Assembly (NCBI GenBank): GCA_017646545.1
Contig: JAGCMI010000153.1
Location: 1-17,628, forward strand
Direction: 5' to 3'
From: Oscillospiraceae bacterium
Lineage (GTDB): Bacteria; Bacillota; Clostridia; Oscillospirales; Oscillospiraceae
DNA: 17,628 bases
Shown here: in pieces, positions 1 through 6,600 of the stretch
Layout of the letters: every line of letters starts with the position of its first letter
Numbering within the stretch: position 1 is the stretch's first letter
The notes under the pieces: generated by a model
What the model was told of the DNA's origin: nothing
Seen by the model: the letters and a program-made list of their open reading frames with translations, nothing else
Databases searched by the model: none
Position numbers and translations under genes: made by a program

Positions 1-407
1 AAGCAGGACATGCTGTGCAATATGCGCAGAATTATGCCCCCATCAAATTGCGTGCTGCCGTTATCCCCGCCACCAATATTGGTTCTAAATTGGCCATGCC
101 GCTGATTTTGCTGGGTGTTGTGCTCTCTGTATTTGCGGAAATGAGCTACATGCTGGTGTATTTGGGCATTGCCTGCTTTGGTTTGTCGCTGCTGTTTCAG
201 CTCATTACTCTGCCCGTTGAGTTTAATGCCAGCCATCGTGCTATGCAGGCCATCTCCTCGGTAAATATTCTCACCGAAGAGGAACAGCGAGGCGCCAAAA
301 AGACTTTGACCGCTGCGGCTTTGACCTATGTCGCTGCCACCGCTGTAGCGCTGATGCAGCTATTACGGCTGATTATGATCTTTGGCGGCGGCCGAAGAAG
401 AGATTAA
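1..407 (+). CDS. Neutral zinc metallopeptidase, YugP family (3' part)
   Basis: The window opens inside this gene. Reading from base 3 gives Ala-Gly-His-Ala-Val-Gln, and bases 1-2 fit the end of a Glu codon, so this is the end of the HEAGH zinc-binding and catalytic motif of the family. The GTG at 15 is inside the motif and is not the start. After the motif come two hydrophobic segments (from about 'PLILLGVV' and 'MLVYLGIA'), then the family's conserved Leu-Pro-Val-Glu-Phe-Asn-Ala-Ser stretch, and a last membrane segment ending in Gly-Gly-Gly-Arg-Arg-Arg-Asp. The protein is an integral membrane zinc peptidase of unknown substrate, related to B. subtilis YugP. Family assignment rests on the HEAGH remnant plus the LPVEFNAS motif and the membrane topology. 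A hairpin terminator at 414-444 follows the stop codon. Confidence 0.85.
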   Translation, partial: AGHAVQYAQNYAPIKLRAAVIPATNIGSKLAMPLILLGVVLSVFAEMSYMLVYLGIACFGLSLLFQLITLPVEFNASHRAMQAISSVNILTEEEQRGAKKTLTAAALTYVAATAVALMQLLRLIMIFGGGRRRD

Positions 408-413
408 GCCTTC

Positions 414-446
414 AATCCCTCTTTGTTGACAGCAAAGGGGGATTTT
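414..446 (+). terminator. Intrinsic terminator of the YugP-like gene, with the next -35 box in its loop
   Basis: Arms 414-425 and 433-444 pair over 12 bp with one G-U wobble, closing a 7-base loop TTGACAG at 426-432. A short T run follows (443-446). The U tract is modest, so efficiency is uncertain. Confidence 0.6.
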
Positions 447-454
447 GCTATGAT
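426..454 (+). promoter_or_regulatory. SigA-type promoter for the 481-1002 membrane protein
   Basis: A perfect -35 TTGACA (426-431) and -10 TATGAT (449-454) are spaced by 17 bases, and the -10 is preceded by an extended TGC. The -35 box is the loop of the upstream terminator hairpin. Transcription would start around 461 and the AAGGAG ribosome binding site follows at 468-473. Confidence 0.85.
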
Positions 455-480
455 GAAAGAAAACAGAAAGGAGATCCATT

Positions 481-1002
481 ATGAAAAAAGCATCTACAAT
501 ATTGACCGCTATGCTTCCCGTGATGTATTTGATGGCCATTGGACTTTCGATTATGATCAATCCGAATGATGAAACCCTTTTCCTCATTTTGGGGAGTTAT
601 ATGCTGATTGGACTACTGCTGCCCTGCCTTTTATTTTTGTTTACCGCGCAAGCAGAACGCAAGTTCTTATCCGTCGGTAATATTTGGATCATCGTTGGCA
701 ATTTGATGCTGTTTATTGCCGAGATCGTCTACTGGCTCATTGCTTTGAATGAAACTCGAATTGCGGAAGCAAATGGGGCCATGGAGGGCGGTTTGGGTCT
801 GGTATTACTGATCATACTGTATCTTCCCCATTGGATTACATATCTTTGCAGCCGTATTGTCGTTTCCATCAACTGCCATCGCGCATCAAAGGGCATTTGC
901 GCCCAAGAGATACGCGCTCTGCATGCACTTTTGCATCTGCTGCCGGTAACAGATCTGGCCAGCGCCATTTGGATTCATCACAAAGTTAAAAATGCTGGCT
1001 GA
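481..1002 (+). CDS. Unrecognised four-helix membrane protein, 173 aa
   Basis: I do not recognise a named family. The ATG at 481 has AAGGAG seven bases upstream and its own strong promoter, so the gene is real. The protein is very hydrophobic, with likely membrane segments at about residues 5-25, 32-54, 66-89 and 104-130. The C-terminal part (about 143-165) is rich in His, Leu and Ala and may be a further amphipathic or re-entrant helix, followed by a short basic tail. There is no cleavable signal peptide and no visible catalytic motif. It is monocistronic: a promoter lies immediately upstream and a terminator hairpin begins nine bases after the stop. The function is unknown and no role is proposed. 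Confidence 0.8.
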   Translation: MKKASTILTAMLPVMYLMAIGLSIMINPNDETLFLILGSYMLIGLLLPCLLFLFTAQAERKFLSVGNIWIIVGNLMLFIAEIVYWLIALNETRIAEANGAMEGGLGLVLLIILYLPHWITYLCSRIVVSINCHRASKGICAQEIRALHALLHLLPVTDLASAIWIHHKVKNAG

Positions 1003-1010
1003 TTATTTTC

Positions 1011-1038
1011 GCCCCGGAGTTGACTTCCGGGGCATTTT
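1011..1038 (+). terminator. Intrinsic terminator of the 481-1002 gene, with the next -35 box in its loop
   Basis: GCCCCGGA (1011-1018) pairs perfectly with TCCGGGGC (1026-1033), extended by a G-U pair, around the loop TTGAC. TTTT follows. It sits nine bases after the stop codon. Confidence 0.75.
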
Positions 1039-1048
1039 CTATTATAAT
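1020..1048 (+). promoter_or_regulatory. SigA-type promoter for the PLP enzyme gene at 1082
   Basis: TTGACT (1020-1025) and a perfect TATAAT (1043-1048) are separated by 17 bases. The -35 lies in the apical part of the preceding gene's terminator hairpin. The ribosome binding site AGGAAC (1071-1076) and ATG at 1082 follow. Confidence 0.85.
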
Positions 1049-1081
1049 TTCTTGGTTAAAATACAAAAAGAGGAACATTTT

Positions 1082-2365
1082 ATGGAAGAATTACGAAATT
1101 TATACAGCGAAATGGGCATCTCCCCCGCTGTTTATGCTTATGGTGAGAAGGTGCTCGAACGCATTGCACCCCGCTTTGCCGAGATCGACCAGATCGCAGA
1201 ATACAATCAGGCCAAGGTTCTGACCGCATTCCAGAAAAATCGTGTCAGCGCTACTTGCTTTGCCGCCTCCACCGGATATGGCTACAACGACGAAGGCCGT
1301 GACAAGTTGGAGCAGGTATATGCAGATGTATTCCACACGGAGGCTGCCCTGGTTCGTCCCCATATCACCTGCGGCACCCATGCGCTGACCATTGCGCTGA
1401 GCGCCAATCTTCTGCCCGGCGATGAGCTGCTCTCTCCCGTGGGTCTGCCCTACGATACCCTGCAGGAAGTGATCGGTATCCGCCCCTCTCCCTGCTCTTT
1501 GGCGGAGTACGGAGTTTCCTATCGGCAGGTAGATCTGTTGGAAGGCGGCAAATTCGACTACGAGGGAATTCGTGCTGCCATCAATGAAAAGACCAAGATG
1601 ATCACCATTCATCGCTCCAAAGGTTACGCCACCCGCCCCACCTTCTCCGTGGGACAGATCGGTGAACTGATTGCTTTTTGTAAGAGCATTAAGCCCGATG
1701 TGCTTGTTATGGTGGACAACTGCTACGGTGAATTTGTTGAAACCATTGAACCCAGCGATGTGGGTGCAGATATGATCGTAGGTAGTTTGATCAAAAATCC
1801 CGGTGGTGGTCTTGCATCCAGCGGCGGTTACATTGCCGGCACCAGAAACTGCATTGACCGCTGCGCATATCGGCTTTCTGCCCCCGGTCTGGGCCAGGAA
1901 GTTGGCGCAAACTTTGGTCTGATGACCAGTATGTATCAAGGCTTCTTCCTCTCCCCCACCGTTACCGCCAGCGCGGAAAAGGGTGCCATCTTTGCCGCTA
2001 ATTTGTATGAGCCTTTGGGCTTTAAGTGCGTTCCCGGTGCCGAAGAGAGCCGTCATGACATTATTCAGGCCGTTGAACTGGGCAGCGAAAAGGCAATGAT
2101 CGCCTTCTGCAAGGGCATTCAGGCTGCTGCGCCCGTGGACTCCTTTGCCGATCCCATCCCCGGCGATATGCCCGGCTATGACAGCCAGGTGATTATGGCC
2201 GCCGGCGCCTTTGTGCAGGGCAGCACCATGGAGCTTTCTGCTGACGGTCCCATCAGAGAACCCTATGCGGTATATTTCCAGGGTGGTCTTACCTGGCAGC
2301 ATGCTAAGATCGGCATGCTGATGAGCCTGCAGAAAATGGTGGATGCAGGTTTGGTGAACATATAA
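1082..2365 (+). CDS. PLP-dependent methionine gamma-lyase family protein ('aluminium resistance protein', YnbB-like)
   Basis: A 427-residue fold-type I PLP enzyme. The start is the ATG at 1082 (MEELRNLY), six bases after GAGGAA. A longer frame reaching back to 992 would run through the promoter and is rejected. Family marks are the Gly-Tyr-Gly-Tyr-Asn-Asp segment near the N terminus, the Arg-Pro-His-Ile-Thr-Cys-Gly-Thr-His-Ala segment that lines the cofactor site, an Asp in Val-Asp-Asn-Cys-Tyr-Gly-Glu-Phe that should contact the pyridine nitrogen, and Gly-Ser-Leu-Ile-Lys-Asn-Pro-Gly-Gly with the probable PLP lysine at K238. The family is related to cystathionine and methionine gamma-lyases. 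The 'aluminium resistance' name is historical and the substrate is not established. The gene is monocistronic, with its own promoter and a bidirectional terminator. A carbon-sulfur lyase or transferase role is a family inference. Confidence 0.92.
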   Translation: MEELRNLYSEMGISPAVYAYGEKVLERIAPRFAEIDQIAEYNQAKVLTAFQKNRVSATCFAASTGYGYNDEGRDKLEQVYADVFHTEAALVRPHITCGTHALTIALSANLLPGDELLSPVGLPYDTLQEVIGIRPSPCSLAEYGVSYRQVDLLEGGKFDYEGIRAAINEKTKMITIHRSKGYATRPTFSVGQIGELIAFCKSIKPDVLVMVDNCYGEFVETIEPSDVGADMIVGSLIKNPGGGLASSGGYIAGTRNCIDRCAYRLSAPGLGQEVGANFGLMTSMYQGFFLSPTVTASAEKGAIFAANLYEPLGFKCVPGAEESRHDIIQAVELGSEKAMIAFCKGIQAAAPVDSFADPIPGDMPGYDSQVIMAAGAFVQGSTMELSADGPIREPYAVYFQGGLTWQHAKIGMLMSLQKMVDAGLVNI

Positions 2366-2400
2366 AAAACACTCCCGAAGCTACGGCTTCGGGAGTTTCT
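2366..2400. terminator. Bidirectional terminator between convergent genes
   Basis: ACTCCCGAAGC (2371-2381) and GCTTCGGGAGT (2386-2396) form a perfect 11-bp stem with loop TACG. An A run on the left (2364-2369) gives a U tract for the minus strand, and TTTCTCTTCT on the right serves the plus strand. The stop codon of the minus-strand GIY-YIG gene lies inside the hairpin. Confidence 0.85.
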
Positions 2401-2644
2401 CTTCTATAAGGGCCTGCTTTTGCTGGCGGGAGAGCTGTTTAATGGCGTATTCCCGTTTTAAGGCTGCGGAATAGCTTTCACATTCTTCGATAAATACCAC
2501 CTGCACCGGGGTTCTGCCCCGGGTATACTTGGCACCCTTGCCGCTGTTGTGAACCTCCACACGACGCTGCACATCGTCGGTCATGCCGGTATAAAGCGTA
2601 TGATCACGACAGCGAAGAATATAGACAAACCACTTCTTTTCCAT
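2381..2644 (-). CDS. GIY-YIG nuclease superfamily protein (UPF0213, YhbQ/YazA type)
   Basis: A single-domain, 87-residue protein. The family signature runs from Val-Tyr-Ile-Leu-Arg-Cys (residues 7-12, the 'GIY' strand) to Leu-Tyr-Thr-Gly-Met-Thr (the 'YIG' strand), then Arg-Arg-Val...His-Asn-Ser-Gly-Lys-Gly-Ala-Lys-Tyr-Thr-Arg, which supplies the catalytic Arg and the basic patch. A Glu in Leu-Lys-Arg-Glu (about residue 65) probably binds the metal. Members are small stand-alone nuclease-fold proteins; E. coli YhbQ has been linked to DNA damage responses, but the role here is open. It is the last gene of a three-gene operon, its ATG overlapping the preceding stop by one base (TAATG). Its stop codon falls inside the bidirectional terminator, leaving no 3' untranslated leader. 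Confidence 0.93.
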   Translation of the reverse strand: MEKKWFVYILRCRDHTLYTGMTDDVQRRVEVHNSGKGAKYTRGRTPVQVVFIEECESYSAALKREYAIKQLSRQQKQALIEEKLPKP

Positions 2645-3153
2645 TATTTTCTCCTGAATCTGCGAACAAGAATCTTATCCAGCAGAATGAATGTCACATT
2701 TCCCAGCACCAGCGTAATCAGCAGAAGCACCATGCCCATTTCCTTAAATTCGGCGGCCAATGCAGCCATACCCAACAGATTGATCAAAATCCAGTACATT
2801 ATCAGTATGGCGATATTAAAAAGCAGTAACTTCCACAGCCACGCCAGAGGCAGTTTATCCAGCTTGGGCTTTACCAAGGGGTAATATCCAATAAAAACGA
2901 AAAAGGCCGCACCTTCTTTATCCGGACCCATCAGCATGGACAGAATCGCCACCGCTGCATACCATGCCCAGCCGATACGCCGACCGCATAGGCGGAATAC
3001 AAACTGAAGCAGCAGCATACACAGCACCGGGCACACAAAGGTAGCCAGCGGTATCATGCCACCCAAACACATGATCACAACCGCCAGCGCTGCCATTACA
3101 CCGCCCAATGCCGTTGATCTTACCGAAGTGCGTATTTCATCCCGTCTACTCAT
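2644..3153 (-). CDS. Small integral membrane protein, ECF S-component-like (substrate unknown)
   Basis: A 169-residue protein with about five to six membrane segments (roughly residues 13-32, 34-54, 60-76, 82-94, 105-130 and 139-159) and positively charged ends (Met-Ser-Arg-Arg at the start, Arg-Arg-Phe-Arg-Arg-Lys at the end). Between helices is a conserved-looking Gly-Pro-Asp-Lys-Glu-Gly-Ala-Ala-Phe-Phe segment followed by Gly-Tyr-Tyr-Pro. The size, the opening Ala-Leu-Gly-Gly-Val-Met-Ala-Ala-Leu motif and the topology resemble small S-component-like membrane proteins of Clostridia, but I cannot name a substrate, and no ATPase (EcfA) or EcfT is in the window. Its ATG overlaps the stop of the hydrolase gene (ATGA), and its own stop overlaps the next start, so the three genes are translationally coupled. 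The transporter role is only a possibility. Confidence 0.75.
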   Translation of the reverse strand: MSRRDEIRTSVRSTALGGVMAALAVVIMCLGGMIPLATFVCPVLCMLLLQFVFRLCGRRIGWAWYAAVAILSMLMGPDKEGAAFFVFIGYYPLVKPKLDKLPLAWLWKLLLFNIAILIMYWILINLLGMAALAAEFKEMGMVLLLITLVLGNVTFILLDKILVRRFRRK

Positions 3154-3908
3154 TGGGCCACCTCATTACATGCACTCTGAAATGCTTGCTGCACGATCCG
3201 AATCTCAGGACGGGTATAATAAAAATGGGTGGAGCCTGCCAGCACAGAAAGGCGGACACAGGAACATTGGCTAAGGTATTTTTCACTGCGGCGAGAAACC
3301 AGCTCATCTACCCGAGATTGAAAGACAATGGTTTTTGTACACAAAGCAGGCAGCATCTTCTTTGTAATCCGTGCCTCTTCCAGCAAATCCCAAAGGTTGG
3401 GAATCCATGGAATATATTTCCACACCTTTTTGGTAAGTGTCACACTACCGGCGCCAGCAATGGCTCTATGAATTTTAGGATCACCTTGCTGACGCGAAAA
3501 AATAAGCCCAACATTGTGCTTCACAGCTGCAAAACTGACCCGGGGACACAGAGGTGAAGCGATGAGAAATAAAAAGGGAATCTTCTGCCCCTTCTCTATG
3601 GCAAGCTGGATGGCAAACAAGGTACCCATGGAATGACCCACCAAGGCAACCTTTTCATGGGTCAGCGCCAAACGGTCAAAGGTACTCCAAACATATTTCT
3701 TCCACACATCCATGGATGATGCGGAAAAATCATCCACCGTGCCGCCATGGCCCGGCAGCAGAAGACTATATACTGACCAGTTTTCCGGAACCAAATGGAC
3801 CAGAGGCAAGGTGGTATCAAAGTGGCGTGGTGTGCCCACAATGCCGTGCAAAAACAGCACAGCGGTATCCGCACCGGGAATGATACGAACATATTCTTCA
3901 TGCAGCAT
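3150..3908 (-). CDS. Alpha/beta hydrolase, carboxylesterase/monoacylglycerol lipase type
   Basis: A 252-residue serine hydrolase. The start chosen is the ATG at 3908 (MLHEEYV): AGGAGG at 3917-3922 is eight bases upstream, whereas the in-frame ATG at 3914 is only two bases away. The oxyanion-hole region is Leu-Phe-Leu-His-Gly-Ile-Val-Gly-Thr-Pro (18-27). The nucleophile elbow is Gly-His-Ser-Met-Gly with S93. The acid is probably D201 (Ser-Arg-Val-Asp-Glu-Leu-Val) and the base H228 (Gly-Ser-Thr-His-Phe). This triad layout matches the Est30-like esterases of Bacillales. There is no signal peptide, so it is cytoplasmic, and its natural substrate is unknown. It is the first gene of an operon with the membrane and GIY-YIG proteins, and has its own promoter in the terminator of recR. 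Confidence 0.9.
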   Translation of the reverse strand: MLHEEYVRIIPGADTAVLFLHGIVGTPRHFDTTLPLVHLVPENWSVYSLLLPGHGGTVDDFSASSMDVWKKYVWSTFDRLALTHEKVALVGHSMGTLFAIQLAIEKGQKIPFLFLIASPLCPRVSFAAVKHNVGLIFSRQQGDPKIHRAIAGAGSVTLTKKVWKYIPWIPNLWDLLEEARITKKMLPALCTKTIVFQSRVDELVSRRSEKYLSQCSCVRLSVLAGSTHFYYTRPEIRIVQQAFQSACNEVAQ

Positions 3909-3929
3909 AACCATACCTCCTTTTCTTCC

Positions 3930-3957
3930 ATTATAGCAAAACAAAAAGAAAAAGCAA
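3930..3957 (-). promoter_or_regulatory. Promoter of the hydrolase operon, overlapping the recR terminator
   Basis: On the minus strand a perfect TATAAT (3930-3935) preceded by extended TGC pairs with a weaker -35 TTGCTT (3952-3957) at a 16-base spacing. The -35 is formed by the 3' arm of the upstream terminator and the spacer by its U tract. Confidence 0.7.
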
Positions 3958-3980
3958 GGCAAACACAAATGCCTTGCTTT
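3939..3980 (-). terminator. Intrinsic terminator of dnaX-ybaB-recR
   Basis: A perfect 11-bp stem is formed by 3951-3961 and 3970-3980 (AAAGCAAGGCA / TGCCTTGCTTT) with an 8-base loop. On the minus strand it is followed by TTTTTCTTTTTGTTTT. It begins five bases after the recR stop. Confidence 0.9.
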
Positions 3981-3985
3981 TATCC

Positions 3986-4585
3986 TTACATAATTTGGCG
4001 GCCTTCCAGAGCCCGGGAGAGGGTTACCTCGTCGGCATATTCCAACTGGCTGCCCACCGGCACACCGTAGGCAAGACGAGTTACCTTCACACCCATGGGA
4101 CGCAGCAGACGGGAAATGTACATAGCAGTTGCTTCTCCCTCCGTGTCCGGATTGGTGGCCATAATGACTTCACGAACCTCACCGGAACCGACACGGCGCA
4201 GCAGCTCACGAATCTTAATATCATCCTGCGTCACATGGTTCAACGGGGAAATCACACCATGCAGAACATGGTAGTGACCGCGGAATTCACGGCTGCGCTC
4301 CATGGCAATTACATCCTTGGGATCAGCCACAACACAGATAATACCAGAATCACGGGTATCATCGCTGCAGATGGGGCACAATTCCAAATCCGTCAGATTC
4401 TGACAGCAAGGACAGGTATGCACTTCCCTCTTTGCCTGCAAAATCGCATCAGCGAAAGCCTGCGCCTCTTGCTGGGGCAGACTTAATACATGAAATGCCA
4501 ATCGCTGGGCAGTTTTGCCGCCAATGCCGGGAAGCCGGGCAAATTGATCGGCCAGTTCCTGCAGCGCTGCGGGAAAATACTGCAT
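3986..4585 (-). CDS. recR: Recombination mediator protein RecR
   Basis: A 199-residue protein of the usual length. It helps load RecA onto SSB-covered gaps together with RecO (and RecF) in recombinational DNA repair. Domains seen in order: a helix-hairpin-helix with Leu-Pro-Gly-Ile-Gly-Gly-Lys-Thr-Ala-Gln-Arg-Leu-Ala (18-30), a C4 zinc site C58-x2-C61-x8-C70-x2-C73, then the Toprim domain from about 81 with Val-Val-Ala-Asp-Pro-Lys-Asp and Ala-Thr-Asn-Pro-Asp-Thr-Glu-Gly-Glu (143-151), and the C-terminal Tyr-Gly-Val-Pro-Val-Gly-Ser segment that carries the Walker-like loop. GGAGG lies just upstream of the ATG at 4585. It is the last gene of dnaX-ybaB-recR, nine bases after ybaB, and is followed directly by a strong terminator. 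Confidence 0.98.
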   Translation of the reverse strand: MQYFPAALQELADQFARLPGIGGKTAQRLAFHVLSLPQQEAQAFADAILQAKREVHTCPCCQNLTDLELCPICSDDTRDSGIICVVADPKDVIAMERSREFRGHYHVLHGVISPLNHVTQDDIKIRELLRRVGSGEVREVIMATNPDTEGEATAMYISRLLRPMGVKVTRLAYGVPVGSQLEYADEVTLSRALEGRQIM

Positions 4586-4594
4586 AAGGCCTCC

Positions 4595-4939
4595 TTAGAA
4601 CAGACCGCCCAGGTTCAGACCACCGGTGATCCGTGCCATGTTGTTCTGAGCATCGGTGTCAGCGGTACGCATCGCTTCGTTCACAGCAGCAATGATCATG
4701 TCCTGCAGCATCTCCACATCATCGGGATCCACAGCCTCGGGCTTAATGTCGATGCCAACCACCTGATGCTTGCCATTGACGGTAGCGGTAACCATACCGC
4801 CGCCAGCGGAGGAAGAATAAGTCTTGTTCTCCATCTCTTCCTGCATGCGGATCATATCCTGCTGCATCTTCTGGGCCTGCTTCATCATAGCAGCCTGGTT
4901 CATGCCACCGGGCATGCCACGGAAATTATTCTTAGCCAT
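4595..4939 (-). CDS. ybaB: YbaB/EbfC family nucleoid-associated protein
   Basis: A 114-residue DNA-binding protein, dimeric in its family, that coats nucleoid DNA. The start is the ATG at 4939 (MAKNNFRG), eight bases after GGAG; the open frame continues upstream into dnaX but without support. Typical features are a Met- and Gln-rich N-terminal helix (Met-Lys-Gln-Ala-Gln-Lys-Met-Gln, about 19-26), the Gly-Gly-Gly-Met-Val-Thr-Ala-Thr-Val-Asn-Gly strand (about 47-57), then Ile-Asp-Ile-Lys-Pro-Glu-Ala-Val-Asp-Pro-Asp-Asp and Leu-Gln-Asp-Met-Ile. The Gly/Leu-rich tail Gly-Gly-Leu-Asn-Leu-Gly-Gly-Leu-Phe is also usual. It lies between dnaX and recR, as in B. subtilis (yaaK), and is probably co-translated with both. 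Confidence 0.96.
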   Translation of the reverse strand: MAKNNFRGMPGGMNQAAMMKQAQKMQQDMIRMQEEMENKTYSSSAGGGMVTATVNGKHQVVGIDIKPEAVDPDDVEMLQDMIIAAVNEAMRTADTDAQNNMARITGGLNLGGLF

Positions 4940-4955
4940 AGTTATATCTCCAATC

Positions 4956-6575
4956 TCATTCCTTGATTTTAATGACATCACGATGGGCCTTGCCGAAAGA
5001 CAGCAGCTGGTCCATTTTCGCATTTTTTGCCGGCTGTGCAGTGGGGTCCACCAAATTGACGCGAATCGGACGATTCAGTCGGGCGCTGGCCTTACGGCTA
5101 ATGATCTCCAAAAGCTCAGGCTTATTGACGGCATCATAGGTGAATTTACAATCGCACAAAAGCTTCAGTTCGTTTGCCTGCAATACTCCGCGAACGGGAG
5201 AATCGGGCTTGAACATAAAGTAGGGCTTCATGGGAAAGGTCAGTTCCTGCCGAATGGAAGCGCCCAAATCCATCCAGAAGCCAACGGGCAGTTCAGAGGC
5301 AACCGGCTGCTGCGGTTCTTCCGGGGGAACATCTTCATCGTCCGGAGGAGGCGGAAGTTCCTCTTCCTGCGGTTTGATCTGTGCAGGCTGTGCCGGAGCA
5401 GCCGGAGCTACAGTAAAGCTTCCGGAACGAATCTGCTCTTCCAGGCGGGTCAGCCGGGCATTCAAACTCTGGGCATCCAGAGAAAGCTCAGGCTGGCACA
5501 AGTTCATAATACACAACTCCGCATCCATGCGTCGGCTGGCGGAGCGGGTAAAGCCTGCCATGGTCTGCTGCAGCAGGGACATGATCCGGATCAGTTCCCC
5601 ACCGGAGATCAGTTTCGCCAAGGCTTTTGCCTCTTTACTGTCAGCCACACCGGAAAGCATGGTTAAACCTGCTTCGGGAGCGGTTTGCAGCACCAAAAGG
5701 TCACGGGCAAGGCAAGCCAGCTCGTCCAGCATGGCGGAAAGATCCTTGCCGTCGGCATAGAGCCGATTGAACAGTTCCAGAGCGCTACGGGTATCATGGC
5801 GGGCAATATAGCCCATCATCTCCCCTGCCTTCTGCTGACCGGCAATGCCCAAACATGCATACACACGCTCAGCGGTCAATTCCCCAACGGTGGCGCAAGC
5901 GCACTGATCCAGCAGGCTGAGCGCATCACGCATACCGCCATCTGCCATACGGGCCAAAACCCGGGCAGCGGAATCATCCAGATCGATACTCTCCTGATAG
6001 GATACATATTGCAGTCGAGATGCGATGTCTTCCTGACTGATTCGGCGGAAAGCAAATCTCTGGCAGCGGGACAATATGGTAGCCGGCACTTTATGCAATT
6101 CTGTAGTGGCCAGAATGAACAGCAAATGCTCCGGCGGCTCTTCAATAATCTTCAGCAACGCATTAAATGCTGAAATAGAAAGCATGTGAACCTCATCAAT
6201 GATGTACACACGCATTTTGACCTGTGACGGGCTATAAACTGCGTCATCACGCAGGTCACGGACATTATCCACGCCGTTATTGGATGCTGCGTCAATCTCC
6301 AACACATCCATACAAGCACCGGAATCAATGGCGCGGCAACTGGGGCAGCAATTACAAGGATTGCCATCCTGCGGATTTTCACAGTTAACCGCCTTCGCCA
6401 AAATCTTGGCGCAGGAAGTTTTGCCCGTACCGCGGGAGCCGGTGAACAAATACGCATGGCTTAATTGCCCATTTTGAAGCTGGGTCTTTAGGGTCTGTGT
6501 GATCGCCAACTGACCCACCACATCATCGAAGGTCTGGGGACGATATTTACGATATAATGCCTGATATGCTGCCAT
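4956..6575 (-). CDS. dnaX: DNA polymerase III subunit gamma/tau
   Basis: A 539-residue clamp-loader ATPase subunit. The N-terminal AAA+ part has Walker A Gly-Ser-Arg-Gly-Thr-Gly-Lys-Thr (46-53), a four-Cys zinc site (C65, C74, C77, C80), Walker B with Ile-Ile-Asp-Glu-Val-His-Met (125-131), sensor 1 near Ala-Thr-Thr-Glu (156-159) and the Ser-Arg-Cys motif (169-171) with the arginine finger. Clamp-loader domain III follows, then a Pro/Glu/Asp-rich linker (about 386-429) and a C-terminal tau-like domain of about 110 residues. GGGAGG is five bases from the ATG at 6575. No strong A-AAA-AAG slippery site was seen, so a separate gamma product is not predicted. It lies just after the SRP RNA, as in B. 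subtilis, with no clear promoter of its own. Confidence 0.97.
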   Translation of the reverse strand: MAAYQALYRKYRPQTFDDVVGQLAITQTLKTQLQNGQLSHAYLFTGSRGTGKTSCAKILAKAVNCENPQDGNPCNCCPSCRAIDSGACMDVLEIDAASNNGVDNVRDLRDDAVYSPSQVKMRVYIIDEVHMLSISAFNALLKIIEEPPEHLLFILATTELHKVPATILSRCQRFAFRRISQEDIASRLQYVSYQESIDLDDSAARVLARMADGGMRDALSLLDQCACATVGELTAERVYACLGIAGQQKAGEMMGYIARHDTRSALELFNRLYADGKDLSAMLDELACLARDLLVLQTAPEAGLTMLSGVADSKEAKALAKLISGGELIRIMSLLQQTMAGFTRSASRRMDAELCIMNLCQPELSLDAQSLNARLTRLEEQIRSGSFTVAPAAPAQPAQIKPQEEELPPPPDDEDVPPEEPQQPVASELPVGFWMDLGASIRQELTFPMKPYFMFKPDSPVRGVLQANELKLLCDCKFTYDAVNKPELLEIISRKASARLNRPIRVNLVDPTAQPAKNAKMDQLLSFGKAHRDVIKIKE

Positions 6576-6600
6576 AGCGTCCTCCCTTCAAGAATTTCAT

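Noticed and set aside
992-1081. A 30-codon N-terminal extension of the PLP enzyme
   Set aside because: It would cross the terminator hairpin and the promoter; the ATG at 1082 has a proper ribosome binding site.
1100-2302. A 400-codon open frame antisense to the PLP enzyme gene
   Set aside because: It is a codon-usage shadow: no ribosome binding site or promoter, low-complexity Gly/His/Thr composition, and the plus strand encodes a clear enzyme.
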